Below are positions 15,236 to 23,024 of a DNA stretch of 26,788 bases, piece after piece. Position 1 is the first letter of the stretch. Each line of letters begins with the position of its first letter. The notes beneath the pieces are model-generated. The model did no database searches. It saw only the letters and a list, made by a program, of their open reading frames with translations, and was not told the DNA's origin. A program made the position numbers and the translations under genes. The stretch is from DASVSE01 sp036399715 (GTDB lineage Bacteria > Bacteroidota > Rhodothermia > Rhodothermales > Rubricoccaceae): positions 1 through 26,788 of the forward strand of contig DASWMO010000339.1 of the NCBI GenBank assembly GCA_036399715.1. The letters run 5' to 3'.

Positions 15236-16486
15236 ATGGACCGGAAAATCGAGAAGCGCCGGTTCCCGCCTCGCCGCGTCGCACTTGTGGCGATCGTCGC
15301 CGTCGTCGCGGCCCTCGCCGCGTACGCCATGTTCAGCCAGCGGGGCGGGCAGCGGCTCCAGGTCGAGCGTGACCGAATCACCGTCTCGGCCGCCCAGCGC
15401 GGGGCGTTCCAGGAGTACGTCGCCGTGACGGGCGGGGTGCTCCCCGGGCGGACCGTCTACCTCGACGCCGTCGTCGGCGGGCAGGTCGCCCAGCGGCTCG
15501 TCGAGGAGGGCGACATGGTCTCGGCCGGGCAGGCCCTCCTCGTGCTCACCAACGACAACCTCACGCTCCAGATGATGTCGAGCGAGGCCCAGCTCCAGGA
15601 GCAGATCTCGTCGATCCGGAGCCAGCGGCTCCTCCTCGACCAGAACCAGTTCAGCCTCGCCCAGCAACTTGTCGAGCTCGACTACGACATGACGCGGCTG
15701 CGGCGCGAGGAGGCGCGGTTGGACGGGCTCGTCGAGCAGGGGTTCGCTCCGGCTCAAGACATCGAGCGGATCGGCGACGAGCGGGAGTACATCCGTCGCC
15801 GCCGCGCGCTCACGCGCCAGAGCGCCCGCCAGGACTCGCTCACGCGCGCGCTCCAGGTCGCCCAGATGGACGCGACGCTCGGCCGGCTCCACCGCAACCT
15901 CGCCCTCGTCCAGTCGACGATGCAGAACCTGACGGTCCGCGCCCCGGTCGCCGGCCAACTCACGGCTCTCAGCGCCGAGGTCGGCGAGGCCAAGACGGCC
16001 GGGGCCCGGCTCGGCCAGGTCGACGTCGTCGACTCCTACAAAGTCCGCGTCCCCATCGACGAGCACTACATCACCAGCGTCGCCATCGGACAGACCGCCC
16101 GAACGACCGTCGACGGTCAGGACTACGACCTGATGGTCACGATGGTCTACCCCGAGGTCCGCGACGGCCGGTTCGAGGTCGACATGGCGTTTGTGGCCGA
16201 CCCGCCCGAGAGCATCCGTCGTGGCCAGAGCCTCCGGCTCCGGCTCGAGCTCGGCGACCCCGAGCAGGCGCTCCTCCTCGCGCGCGGGGGGTTCTACCAG
16301 ACGACCGGCGGGAACTGGGTCTACGTCCTCGCCGACGGCGGGCGCCGGGCCGTCCGCCGGCCGGTCCGGCTCGGCCGTCAGAACCCCCGGTTCTACGAAG
16401 TGGTCGAGGGGCTCCGCCCCGGCGACCTCGTCGTGACGTCGTCCTACGAGACCTTCGGCGACGCCGACGAACTCGTCCTCCACTGA
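15236..16486 (+). CDS. HlyD/MacA-type efflux periplasmic adaptor
   Basis: This 416-aa protein begins MDRKIEKRRFPPRRVALVAIVAVVAALAAY, a short basic cytoplasmic stretch and one membrane helix (about 15-33). The barrel-sandwich half-motif GGQVAQRLVEEGDMVSAGQALLVL (about 82-105) precedes a long coiled-coil hairpin (about 110-220). The second lipoyl half has LTVRAPVAGQLTAL (about 231-244), and the beta-barrel region includes the IDEHYITSVAIGQ element. It would bridge the MacB-like permease and the TolC-like channel encoded in the same operon. The start at 15236 fits the family N-terminus MDRxIEKKR; an upstream ATG at 15134 is in frame but adds a non-homologous Pro/Ser-rich stretch. It is the first gene after the sigma54-like promoter. 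Confidence 0.93.
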   Translation: MDRKIEKRRFPPRRVALVAIVAVVAALAAYAMFSQRGGQRLQVERDRITVSAAQRGAFQEYVAVTGGVLPGRTVYLDAVVGGQVAQRLVEEGDMVSAGQALLVLTNDNLTLQMMSSEAQLQEQISSIRSQRLLLDQNQFSLAQQLVELDYDMTRLRREEARLDGLVEQGFAPAQDIERIGDEREYIRRRRALTRQSARQDSLTRALQVAQMDATLGRLHRNLALVQSTMQNLTVRAPVAGQLTALSAEVGEAKTAGARLGQVDVVDSYKVRVPIDEHYITSVAIGQTARTTVDGQDYDLMVTMVYPEVRDGRFEVDMAFVADPPESIRRGQSLRLRLELGDPEQALLLARGGFYQTTGGNWVYVLADGGRRAVRRPVRLGRQNPRFYEVVEGLRPGDLVVTSSYETFGDADELVLH

Positions 16487-16510
16487 CCCCCGACAACCCC
16501 ACCCGGTTCT

Positions 16511-17284
16511 ATGAGCTTGACCCCTCCCGGCGTTTCCGCGCCCGACCTCTCCGACGCCCCTCCGGCGCCGCCACCAAGCGACGCCCTCATCCGGACCGAG
16601 GACCTCCGGCGCGTCTACGCGACCGACGAGGTCGAGACGTCGGCCCTCGTCGGCGTGACCGTCTCGATCCAGCGTGGCGAGTTCGCGGCCATCATGGGGC
16701 CGTCGGGGTGCGGGAAGTCCACGCTCCTCAACATCCTCGGCCTGCTCGACAAGCCGTCGGGCGGCGAGTACTGGTTCGACGGGACCGCGACGGCCGGGCT
16801 GGGCGAGCGCGGGCGGGCCGGGCTCCGCCGGGGGACGATCGGATTCGTGTTCCAGAGCTTCAACCTCATCGACGAGCTGACGGTCTACGAGAACGTCGAG
16901 CTCCCGCTCCTCTACCTCAACCTCAGCGCGGCCGAGCGGAAGGAGCGGACCGAGGCCGCCCTCGACCGGGTCCAGATGGGGCACCGCCACAAGCACTTCC
17001 CGCAGCAGCTCTCGGGCGGCCAGCAGCAGCGGGTCGCCATCGCGCGGGCCGTCGTGGCCAGCCCGCCGCTCATCCTCGCCGACGAGCCGACGGGCAACCT
17101 TGACTCGGCCCACGGGAACGAGGTCATGGGGCTCCTCGCCGAGATGAATGCAGCCGGGACAACGATCGCGATGGTGACCCACTCGCCCTCGGACGCCGAC
17201 TACGCCCACCGCGTGATTCACCTGTTCGACGGCCACGTCGTGAGCGAGCGGTTCATAGAGAAGGGGTACGCGCTCACGCAGTAA
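16511..17284 (+). CDS. MacB/LolD-type ABC ATPase
   Basis: A 257-aa ATPase has a 25-residue Pro-rich N-terminal extension before the domain (LIRTEDLRRVYATDEVETSAL). Motifs are Walker A GPSGCGKSTLL (about 60-70), the Q loop FVFQSFNLIDELTVYENVELPL, signature LSGGQQQRVAIARA, Walker B LILADEPTGNLDS and the H loop VTHSP. This is the classic ATPase of tripartite MacAB-like and LolCDE-like systems. It lies 24 nt after the adaptor and 39 nt before the FtsX permease, so all three are one operon. Confidence 0.95.
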   Translation: MSLTPPGVSAPDLSDAPPAPPPSDALIRTEDLRRVYATDEVETSALVGVTVSIQRGEFAAIMGPSGCGKSTLLNILGLLDKPSGGEYWFDGTATAGLGERGRAGLRRGTIGFVFQSFNLIDELTVYENVELPLLYLNLSAAERKERTEAALDRVQMGHRHKHFPQQLSGGQQQRVAIARAVVASPPLILADEPTGNLDSAHGNEVMGLLAEMNAAGTTIAMVTHSPSDADYAHRVIHLFDGHVVSERFIEKGYALTQ

Positions 17285-17323
17285 GCACGAGCCCCTCTCC
17301 TCATCGCATCGACCGCCCTCATT

Positions 17324-19804
17324 ATGCTCAAACACTACCTCCGCGTCGCGTTCCGCGCCCTCCGCCGGCAGAAGGGATACGCCGCCCTCAACGTGGCCGG
17401 CCTCGCGCTCGGCCTCGCGTGCTGCCTCGTCATCTTCCAGTTCGTCGCCCTCGAACGGGGCTTCGACCGGTTCCACGAGAACGAGCGCGACCTCTACCGC
17501 GTGACGACCACCTCGACCCAGGCCGGCGAGGAGCCAGCGGCCGGTGAGGACCCAGAGGCGGGGGCCTACACGCCGCACGCGCTGGCTCCGGCGCTTTCCG
17601 AGGCCGTCCCCGAGCTCCTCCACGTCACCCGCGTCCACCCCGAGTACGACGCCGCCATCGTGTCGAGCCCGGCGCTCCCGGACCGCGTCTTCGAGGAGGA
17701 GCGCGTCTTCTACGTCGACCCGTCCTTCCTGGCGATGTTCACGTTTCCGCTCCTCTCGGGCGATGCCGCCGCGTTGGGCCGGCCCGGGGACGCGCTCGTC
17801 TCCGAGGCGATGGCGCGGAAGTACTTCGGGGGGGCGGACCCCGTCGGGCAGACGCTCGACGTGGTCGGGCAGGTCGAGCGGAGCTACCGCGTGGCCGGCG
17901 TCTTCCGCGACGTGCCGGCCAACTCGCACCTCCAGTTCGACCTGCTCCTCCCGGTGGCCGTGCTCCTCCAGCAAGGCCAGTACGCCGACCCCGAGTCGGG
18001 CTGGAGCTACAACAACTTCGCCACCTACGTCCAGCTCCGCCCCGGAGCCGACCCGGCCGAGGCCGAGCGGAAGATGACGGCGGTGCTCATGGCCAACCTC
18101 CCGGAGATGTGGCGGGAGCAGGGGATGACGGTGCGTGCGGGGGCACAGCCGCTGGCGGACATCCACCTCAACGCGGCCATCACCGGCCCCGAGGGCCCGG
18201 GCGGCGTCGTGATGGGGGACCGGCGGACGGTGTACTTCTTCACCGTGATCGGGCTGGTGACGCTCCTCATCGCCCTCGTCAACTACGTCAACCTCGCCAC
18301 GGCGCGGGCGCTCGACCGGTCGCGGGAGGTCGGCGTGCGGAAGGCGGTCGGGGCCGAGCGGAACCAGCTCGTGGCCCAGTTCCTCGCCGAGTCGGCCCTG
18401 ACGATCCTCGCGGCCGCCCTCCTCGCCCTGGTGGTGGCGGCGGCCCTCGTCCCACTCGTGAACACCCTGACGGACACCCGACTCACAGGGGCGTCGTGGG
18501 CGAGCCCGGGCTTCTGGGCGGCGTTCCTCGTGACGCTCGCCGTCGGCACGCTGCTGGCCGGGTTGTACCCGGCGTTCGTGCTCTCATCGTTCAAGCCCGC
18601 CACGGCGCTGAAGGGAGGGACGGGGGCGTCTGTGGGCGGACTCGGACTCCGGAGGGGGCTCGTCGTGCTCCAGTTCGTCGCCTCGATCGTGCTTATCGGT
18701 GGGACCGTCGTGGTCTCGGACCAGCTCCGCTACATGCGCGAGATGGACCTCGGCCTCAAACTCGAGCAGGTGCTCACGGTGGACAGCCCACGTGTGCTCC
18801 GCGATGGGGCCGCCGAGGGTGCCTCGGAGGCCGCGGCGAACACGTTCGCCGAGGAGCTGCGGCGGCTCCCGGTCGTCCGAGGGGTCGCCACGTCGTCGTC
18901 GCTTCCCGGGCAGGGGTTCAACTGGAACGGGGCGAGCGTCCGGAAGGCGGAAGACGACCCGACGACGGCCATCCGCGGTGTCCTGACGTGGGTCGACACG
19001 AGCTTCGTCTCCCTCTACGGGCTGGAACTGGCGGCCGGGGACCTCGACGCGTTCCTCCTGCCGCCCGACTCGACCGAGTGGGACTGGACACTCCTCGCCA
19101 ACGAAACCGCCGTCCGCGCGCTCGGCTTCGCCTCGCCCGACGAGGCCGTTGGCCGGGCGGTCGACTTCGGGGACAACGACGCGGTCATCGTCGGCGTGGT
19201 CCGGGACTTCAACTGGTCCTCGGCCCACGAGGAGCGGCCGAACGTCTTCTTCGGCCGCTCGCCCGGCGGCGAACACGTCTCCCTTCGGGTGGGCACGGCC
19301 GACCTGAGCGGCACCATCGCCGCCGTCGAGGCGACCTACGACCGGCTCTTCCCCGGCAACGTGTTCACCTACGCCTTCGCCGACGAGGCGTTCGACGAGC
19401 AGTACCGGAATGACGAGCGGTTCGCCACGCTTTTTACGCTGTTCGCCGGGCTGGCCGTCGCCATCGCGTGCCTCGGGCTGTTCGGGCTCGCCGCGTTCGC
19501 GGCGCAGCAGCGGCGGAAGGAGATCGGGGTCCGGAAGGTGCTCGGCGCGTCGGTCGCCGGCCTCGTCGCCCTGCTCTCTCGCGACTTCCTCGTCCTCGTC
19601 GCGCTAGCGGTCGTGATTGCCTCCCCGCTCGTCTACCTCGGGATGGACCGGTGGCTGGAGGGGTTCGCGTACCACGTCGAGATGGGCCCGGGCGTGTTCC
19701 TCCTGGCCGGCGCGCTCGCGCTCGCCATCGCGCTCGCGACCGTCGCGAGCCAGGCCTTCCGGGCCGCCTCGTCGGACCCCGTCAAGGCGCTCCGCTCCGA
19801 ATAG
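17324..19804 (+). CDS. FtsX/MacB-type ABC permease (duplicated)
   Basis: This 826-aa protein has an N-terminal helix (about 21-43, NVAGLALGLACCLVIFQFVAL) followed by a MacB periplasmic core domain (about 48-290). A first FtsX unit follows, with helices near 303-325, 354-383, 394-418 (it includes NLATARALDRSREVGVRKAVGA, the coupling region) and 445-465. A second periplasmic domain (about 470-690) leads to a second FtsX unit with helices near 700-722, 752-776 and 786-808, and the coupling stretch RRKEIGVRKVLGAS. It works with the upstream ATPase, adaptor and TolC-like factor in envelope export. Substrate unknown. It ends SDPVKALRSE, the usual FtsX permease C-terminus. Confidence 0.94.
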   Translation: MLKHYLRVAFRALRRQKGYAALNVAGLALGLACCLVIFQFVALERGFDRFHENERDLYRVTTTSTQAGEEPAAGEDPEAGAYTPHALAPALSEAVPELLHVTRVHPEYDAAIVSSPALPDRVFEEERVFYVDPSFLAMFTFPLLSGDAAALGRPGDALVSEAMARKYFGGADPVGQTLDVVGQVERSYRVAGVFRDVPANSHLQFDLLLPVAVLLQQGQYADPESGWSYNNFATYVQLRPGADPAEAERKMTAVLMANLPEMWREQGMTVRAGAQPLADIHLNAAITGPEGPGGVVMGDRRTVYFFTVIGLVTLLIALVNYVNLATARALDRSREVGVRKAVGAERNQLVAQFLAESALTILAAALLALVVAAALVPLVNTLTDTRLTGASWASPGFWAAFLVTLAVGTLLAGLYPAFVLSSFKPATALKGGTGASVGGLGLRRGLVVLQFVASIVLIGGTVVVSDQLRYMREMDLGLKLEQVLTVDSPRVLRDGAAEGASEAAANTFAEELRRLPVVRGVATSSSLPGQGFNWNGASVRKAEDDPTTAIRGVLTWVDTSFVSLYGLELAAGDLDAFLLPPDSTEWDWTLLANETAVRALGFASPDEAVGRAVDFGDNDAVIVGVVRDFNWSSAHEERPNVFFGRSPGGEHVSLRVGTADLSGTIAAVEATYDRLFPGNVFTYAFADEAFDEQYRNDERFATLFTLFAGLAVAIACLGLFGLAAFAAQQRRKEIGVRKVLGASVAGLVALLSRDFLVLVALAVVIASPLVYLGMDRWLEGFAYHVEMGPGVFLLAGALALAIALATVASQAFRAASSDPVKALRSE

Positions 19805-19820
19805 CCCCTCTCCCACGACT

Positions 19821-20297
19821 ATGCCAACCGCACTCCTCCGCTGCGCCGCGGCCCTCTTCCTCGTCGGTGCCCTCGCATGGGAGCCCGCCCTCGCCCAGGG
19901 TGCCGCGCTGGAGGGCGAGTGGGAGATCAAGCCGCTCGCATGGCGGGCCGTCCCGCCCGCCGATAGCGTTCAGCTCGCGCTGATGCAGGGCGGTCCGGGC
20001 CACTCCGTCATGGGCGACGCCATCCCCGTGCGGTGGCTGTCGGGTCTTGGGGCGTCCTCCGCGTCCGTCGAGGACGGCCCGGTCCGCTTTGACGTCCGCA
20101 CGAGTGCAGGGGTGATCTCGTTCGAGGGCTCGTTCCGAGCACACCGGGGGACTGGCCGCTTCGTGTTCGTCCCTGACGCGGCGGTCGCGGCCGGGCTGGG
20201 AGAGCCCGGCCTGGAGCCTCCGACGCCTTGGGAACAGCTCGCCCTCGCCCTGGACGCCGTTCGGGACATGCCGCTCCGTCCCGGTCCCCGGCCCTAG
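19821..20297 (+). CDS. Small secreted protein in the efflux operon
   Basis: A 158-aa protein has a signal peptide (MPTALLRCAAALFLVGALAWEPALAQG, cleavage likely after ALA). The mature part has GEWEIKP, then VRFDVRTSAGVISFEGSFRAHRGTGRFVFVPDAAVAAGLGE. This resembles the N-terminal segment seen in some Bacteroidota secreted proteins next to peptidases (RDAGTxxFEGxFxxGxGxGxFxFxPxP...). No catalytic residue is evident. The ATG at 19821 lies 16 nt after the permease stop, so it should be co-transcribed, and 87 nt precede the next ATPase. A periplasmic accessory or signal role is inference. Confidence 0.7.
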   Translation: MPTALLRCAAALFLVGALAWEPALAQGAALEGEWEIKPLAWRAVPPADSVQLALMQGGPGHSVMGDAIPVRWLSGLGASSASVEDGPVRFDVRTSAGVISFEGSFRAHRGTGRFVFVPDAAVAAGLGEPGLEPPTPWEQLALALDAVRDMPLRPGPRP

Positions 20298-20384
20298 ACC
20301 GATCCTTTCCCGCGCCTCCGCGTCGTCACAACGAACGGGGGCGTGACCGTCGCCCGGAACTGACCGCCCCTACTCCACGCACCC

Positions 20385-21080
20385 GTGATCGAGCTCCGAG
20401 CCATCAGCAAGTACTATGCACGCGGGCCCGAGAAGGCCTGGGTCCTCCGCCACGTGAACTTGGCGGTCCGGCCAGGCGAGTTCGTCAGCGTCGTCGGCCC
20501 GTCCGGCTCGGGCAAGAGCACGCTGCTCCACCTCCTCGGGCTCCTCGACGAGCCGTCGGCCGGCGAGTACCTCCTCGACGGGGTCCCCGTCGGGACCCTC
20601 ACCGTGAAGCAGCGGACGGCGGTCCACCGCGAGCGGATCGGCTTCGTGTTCCAGGCCTACCACCTCCTCGACGAGCTCACGGTGGCCGAGAACATCGAGA
20701 CGCCGCTCCTCTACCAGAAGCGGCCGGGCGCCGAGCGGAAGGCCCGCGTGGCCGAGATGCTGGACCGGTTCGGGATGGTGGCCAAGAAGGACCTTTTCCC
20801 AGAGCAACTCTCCGGCGGCCAGCAGCAGCTCGTCGGCGTGGCCCGGGCGCTCGTCACGGGCCCCGAACTGATCCTGGCGGACGAGCCGACGGGGAACCTC
20901 CATTCCAGCCAGGGCGACATGGTCCTGGAGGCGTTCCGTGACCTCAACCGGCACGATGGCGTGACGGTCGTCCAGGTAACCCACTCGGACAGGGCCGCCG
21001 CCTACGGGGACCGCGTCGTCGAGCTCCTCGACGGTCAGGTCGTTCGGGACGCCGCCGTCGAGCCCGCAACGAACGCATGA
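20385..21080 (+). CDS. Second MacB/LolD-type ABC ATPase
   Basis: A 231-aa ATPase starts at GTG (MIELRAISKYYARGPEKAWVL). It has Walker A GPSGSGKSTLLHLLGLLDEP (about 39-58), the Q loop FVFQAYHLLDELTVAENIETPL, signature LSGGQQQLVGVARAL (Leu in place of the usual Arg after QQ, and VGV for VAI), Walker B LILADEPTGNLHSS (His where Asp is common at the D loop) and H loop VTHSD. It has no permease of its own in this operon, while the permease at 23025 has no ATPase, so they may pair. Its stop overlaps the TolC-like start by 4 nt (ATGA). Confidence 0.93.
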   Translation: MIELRAISKYYARGPEKAWVLRHVNLAVRPGEFVSVVGPSGSGKSTLLHLLGLLDEPSAGEYLLDGVPVGTLTVKQRTAVHRERIGFVFQAYHLLDELTVAENIETPLLYQKRPGAERKARVAEMLDRFGMVAKKDLFPEQLSGGQQQLVGVARALVTGPELILADEPTGNLHSSQGDMVLEAFRDLNRHDGVTVVQVTHSDRAAAYGDRVVELLDGQVVRDAAVEPATNA

Positions 21081-22420
21081 CGACCACACCGACGACAGCC
21101 CGCTGCACGACGGCGCTCGCACTCGCGCTCCTCCTGGCCGCCTCGTCAGTTCGCGCCCAGGAAGTCCGGACGATCACGCTCGACGAGGCCATCGCGCTGG
21201 CCCGGATGCAGGCCGTGACCGTCCGCCAGGCGGCGACGGGCGTGGCCGAGCGCGAGGCCGCTGTCGCCGAGGCGCGCGGCCGCTTCTACCCGGCCCTCTC
21301 GGTCTACACGGCCGGTGCCCAGAACTACGGGCTCTCGTTCGACGAGACGGCCGGGCAACTCACCCAGCAGCGGACCGAGGCCGTCCAGATCGGCGCGCAG
21401 GCCGAGTGGAGTGTTTACGATGGGGGCGCCCGCCGGGCCGGCCTCGCGACGGCCCGGGCCGACCTCTCGGCCAGCGAGTACGGCCGCGAACGGACCGCAC
21501 AGACAGCCGTGAACGACGTGTTCCGGCAGTTCTACGAGGTCGTCGCGGCCCAGGCCGAGGCCCGCATTGCGCAGGCCAACGTCGAGGCCCATCGCCAGCA
21601 GCTCGCGCTCGTCGACGCGACGATCGCGGCCGGCGTCCGTCCGCGCGTCGAGCGGCTCCAGCAGGACGAGCGCCTCGCCGAGGCCGAGCTCGTCGTGCTC
21701 CAGGCCGAACGGGCCGAGCGCGCAGCCGGGCTCCGGCTCATCCGGCTTCTCGCCCTCGACCCGGCGGGGCGGTACCAGTTCGTCCCGCCGCCGGGCCCGT
21801 CGCCTGCGGACCCTGCCGGTGTCGACGCGGAATCCCTCGTCGCGGCGGCGCTGGAGCGCCGGCTCGACCTCCGCGCCCAGGAGGCGACGGTGGCCGCGGC
21901 TGAGGCGGACGTCCAGGCGGCCCGGGCGGCCGGCAGGCCGAGCGTCGGGCTCGTGTTCGGCTACGGCACGTCGTTCACGACCGGGGCTGAGGGTGCGTTC
22001 ACCTCCCAGTTCGGGAGCAACCGGGGCGGCGCGCTCGGCATCCGGGTCGGGTTCCCCGTGTTCGACCGGGGCGTCACTAGGAGCCGCGTCGGGGCTGCCA
22101 GCGCCCGTCTGGAGCGAGCCCGCCTCGACGCCGAGGACGCCCGGCGCGGGGCCGCCACCGATGTCCGGGAGGCCGTTCTGGAGTTGGACCTCCTGGTCGG
22201 CGAGGTCCGGGTCGCTGAGCGGCGGCTGGCGGCGGCCCGGACCTCCCTCGACGCCGAGACAGAGCGGTACCGCCTCGGGGCGACCACCCTGGCTGCCCTC
22301 GCCGAAGTCCGGGCCCGGACCGTCGCGGCCGAGGTCGGGCTTGAGCGGTCCCGAGCGGCCGTCGCGTTCCAGCGCGCTCTGATTGACTACCGGTCGGGCG
22401 CAGCGTCTCCAGGTGGGTGA
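21077..22420 (+). CDS. TolC-family outer-membrane efflux factor
   Basis: A 447-aa protein has a signal peptide (MTTTPTTARCTTALALALLLAASSVRAQ, cleavage near residue 28). It is then rich in Ala, Glu, Gln and Arg, with two OEP repeats: VRTITLDEAIALARMQAV... and a second start near ...AAALERRLDLRAQEATVAAAEADVQAARAAGRPSVGLVFGYG. Long amphipathic helices and short beta strands (FYPALSVYTAGAQNYG; GVTRSRVGAAS) fit a trimeric channel-tunnel. It overlaps the second ATPase by 4 nt and closes the operon. It likely serves the adaptor at 15236 and perhaps the PadR-linked permease as well. Confidence 0.93.
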   Translation: MTTTPTTARCTTALALALLLAASSVRAQEVRTITLDEAIALARMQAVTVRQAATGVAEREAAVAEARGRFYPALSVYTAGAQNYGLSFDETAGQLTQQRTEAVQIGAQAEWSVYDGGARRAGLATARADLSASEYGRERTAQTAVNDVFRQFYEVVAAQAEARIAQANVEAHRQQLALVDATIAAGVRPRVERLQQDERLAEAELVVLQAERAERAAGLRLIRLLALDPAGRYQFVPPPGPSPADPAGVDAESLVAAALERRLDLRAQEATVAAAEADVQAARAAGRPSVGLVFGYGTSFTTGAEGAFTSQFGSNRGGALGIRVGFPVFDRGVTRSRVGAASARLERARLDAEDARRGAATDVREAVLELDLLVGEVRVAERRLAAARTSLDAETERYRLGATTLAALAEVRARTVAAEVGLERSRAAVAFQRALIDYRSGAASPGG

Positions 22421-22474
22421 GACCGACGCGGGCTACGGGCCTTCGAGGACACTGGGCTAGCGAGTCCCACCTGG
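22409..22474. terminator. Inverted repeat at the end of the efflux operon
   Basis: CCAGGTGGG (22409-22417, overlapping the last TolC codons) and CCCACCTGG (22466-22474) are perfect 9-bp arms with 48 nt between. The loop holds further GC-rich sequence. There is no T-run, so its role as a terminator is only likely by position. Confidence 0.4.
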
Positions 22475-22587
22475 CGTCCATGCCCGGCAGGCAGCGTCCC
22501 TGCCTCGTCCACTGTGAAATCAGGGCTTACGCACGGTCGGAGCGGGGATGAGGTCTTTTACAACCTGTGAGGGGGTTGATGAGTGGG

Positions 22588-22615
22588 AGGCTATAGCGTA
22601 GCCTGGCATAGGCTA
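22588..22615. promoter_or_regulatory. Three-arm operator candidate upstream of padR-like gene
   Basis: AGGCTA (22588-22593), five bases, TAGCCT (22599-22604), five bases, AGGCTA (22610-22615). The arms alternate in orientation at 11-bp steps, one helical turn. A possible promoter TTGATG (22576-22581), 17 bp, TAGCCT (22599-22604) would have its -10 element on the central arm, so binding would block it. Recognition by the adjacent PadR protein is inference. Confidence 0.6.
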
Positions 22616-22654
22616 TGTCGGACTGCGATGTAGCGAAGCCCTACCAGTACATCT

Positions 22655-23020
22655 ATGGCTCCCAAGGCGCTCCTCGCAGCCTCGCTCAAGCCGTTCGCTC
22701 TCTCGCTTCTCGCCGAAGGGGACTCTTACGGGTACGAGATCGTCCAGCGTGTCCACCGGCTCACGGCCGGCGAGGTCCAGTACACGACAGGCACGCTCTA
22801 CCCCGTCCTCCACGACCTCGAGTCGTCGGGGCTCCTCGAGAGCTACTGGCGGGAGGGGGAGAACGCCCCCCGCCGGAAGTACTACCGCCTGACGCGCCGG
22901 GGGGAGCAGGCGCTCCAAGCGGAGCGGCAGCACTGGCTCCGCGTCCACACAGCGCTGGCCGAGCTGTGGGGGGCGCTCGGCGGCCCCGTCCCGTCCGGGC
23001 TCGCTCTCAACCCCTCTTGA
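22655..23020 (+). CDS. PadR-family transcriptional regulator
   Basis: A 121-aa protein has a winged helix-turn-helix (about 10-85): LLAEGDSYGYEIVQRVHRLTAGEVQYTTGTLYPVLHDLESSGLLESYWREGENAPRRKYYRLTRRGEQAL. The YGYEI, GTLYPxLxxLExxGLL and RRKYYRLT elements are standard for PadR. The C-terminal helix for dimerisation is short. PadR regulators of this class usually repress an adjacent permease gene and themselves. The permease follows after 4 nt. An operator candidate lies 40 nt upstream of the ATG. No Shine-Dalgarno sequence is evident. Confidence 0.94.
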   Translation: MAPKALLAASLKPFALSLLAEGDSYGYEIVQRVHRLTAGEVQYTTGTLYPVLHDLESSGLLESYWREGENAPRRKYYRLTRRGEQALQAERQHWLRVHTALAELWGALGGPVPSGLALNPS

Positions 23021-23024
23021 CGCC

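Noticed and set aside
12092..18166. A single 2024-codon open frame on the minus strand covering the kinase and running far beyond it.
   Set aside because: Only the part below 13516 has kinase homology. The rest is antisense to the activator-side spacer, adaptor, ATPase and permease genes and has Arg/Asp/Val-rich low-complexity text typical of GC-rich antisense frames.
22604..22619. A second sigma54-like element (TGGCA...ATGT) upstream of the PadR-like gene.
   Set aside because: The -24 half is good but the -12 half lacks the GC. The bases are better explained by the three-arm operator.
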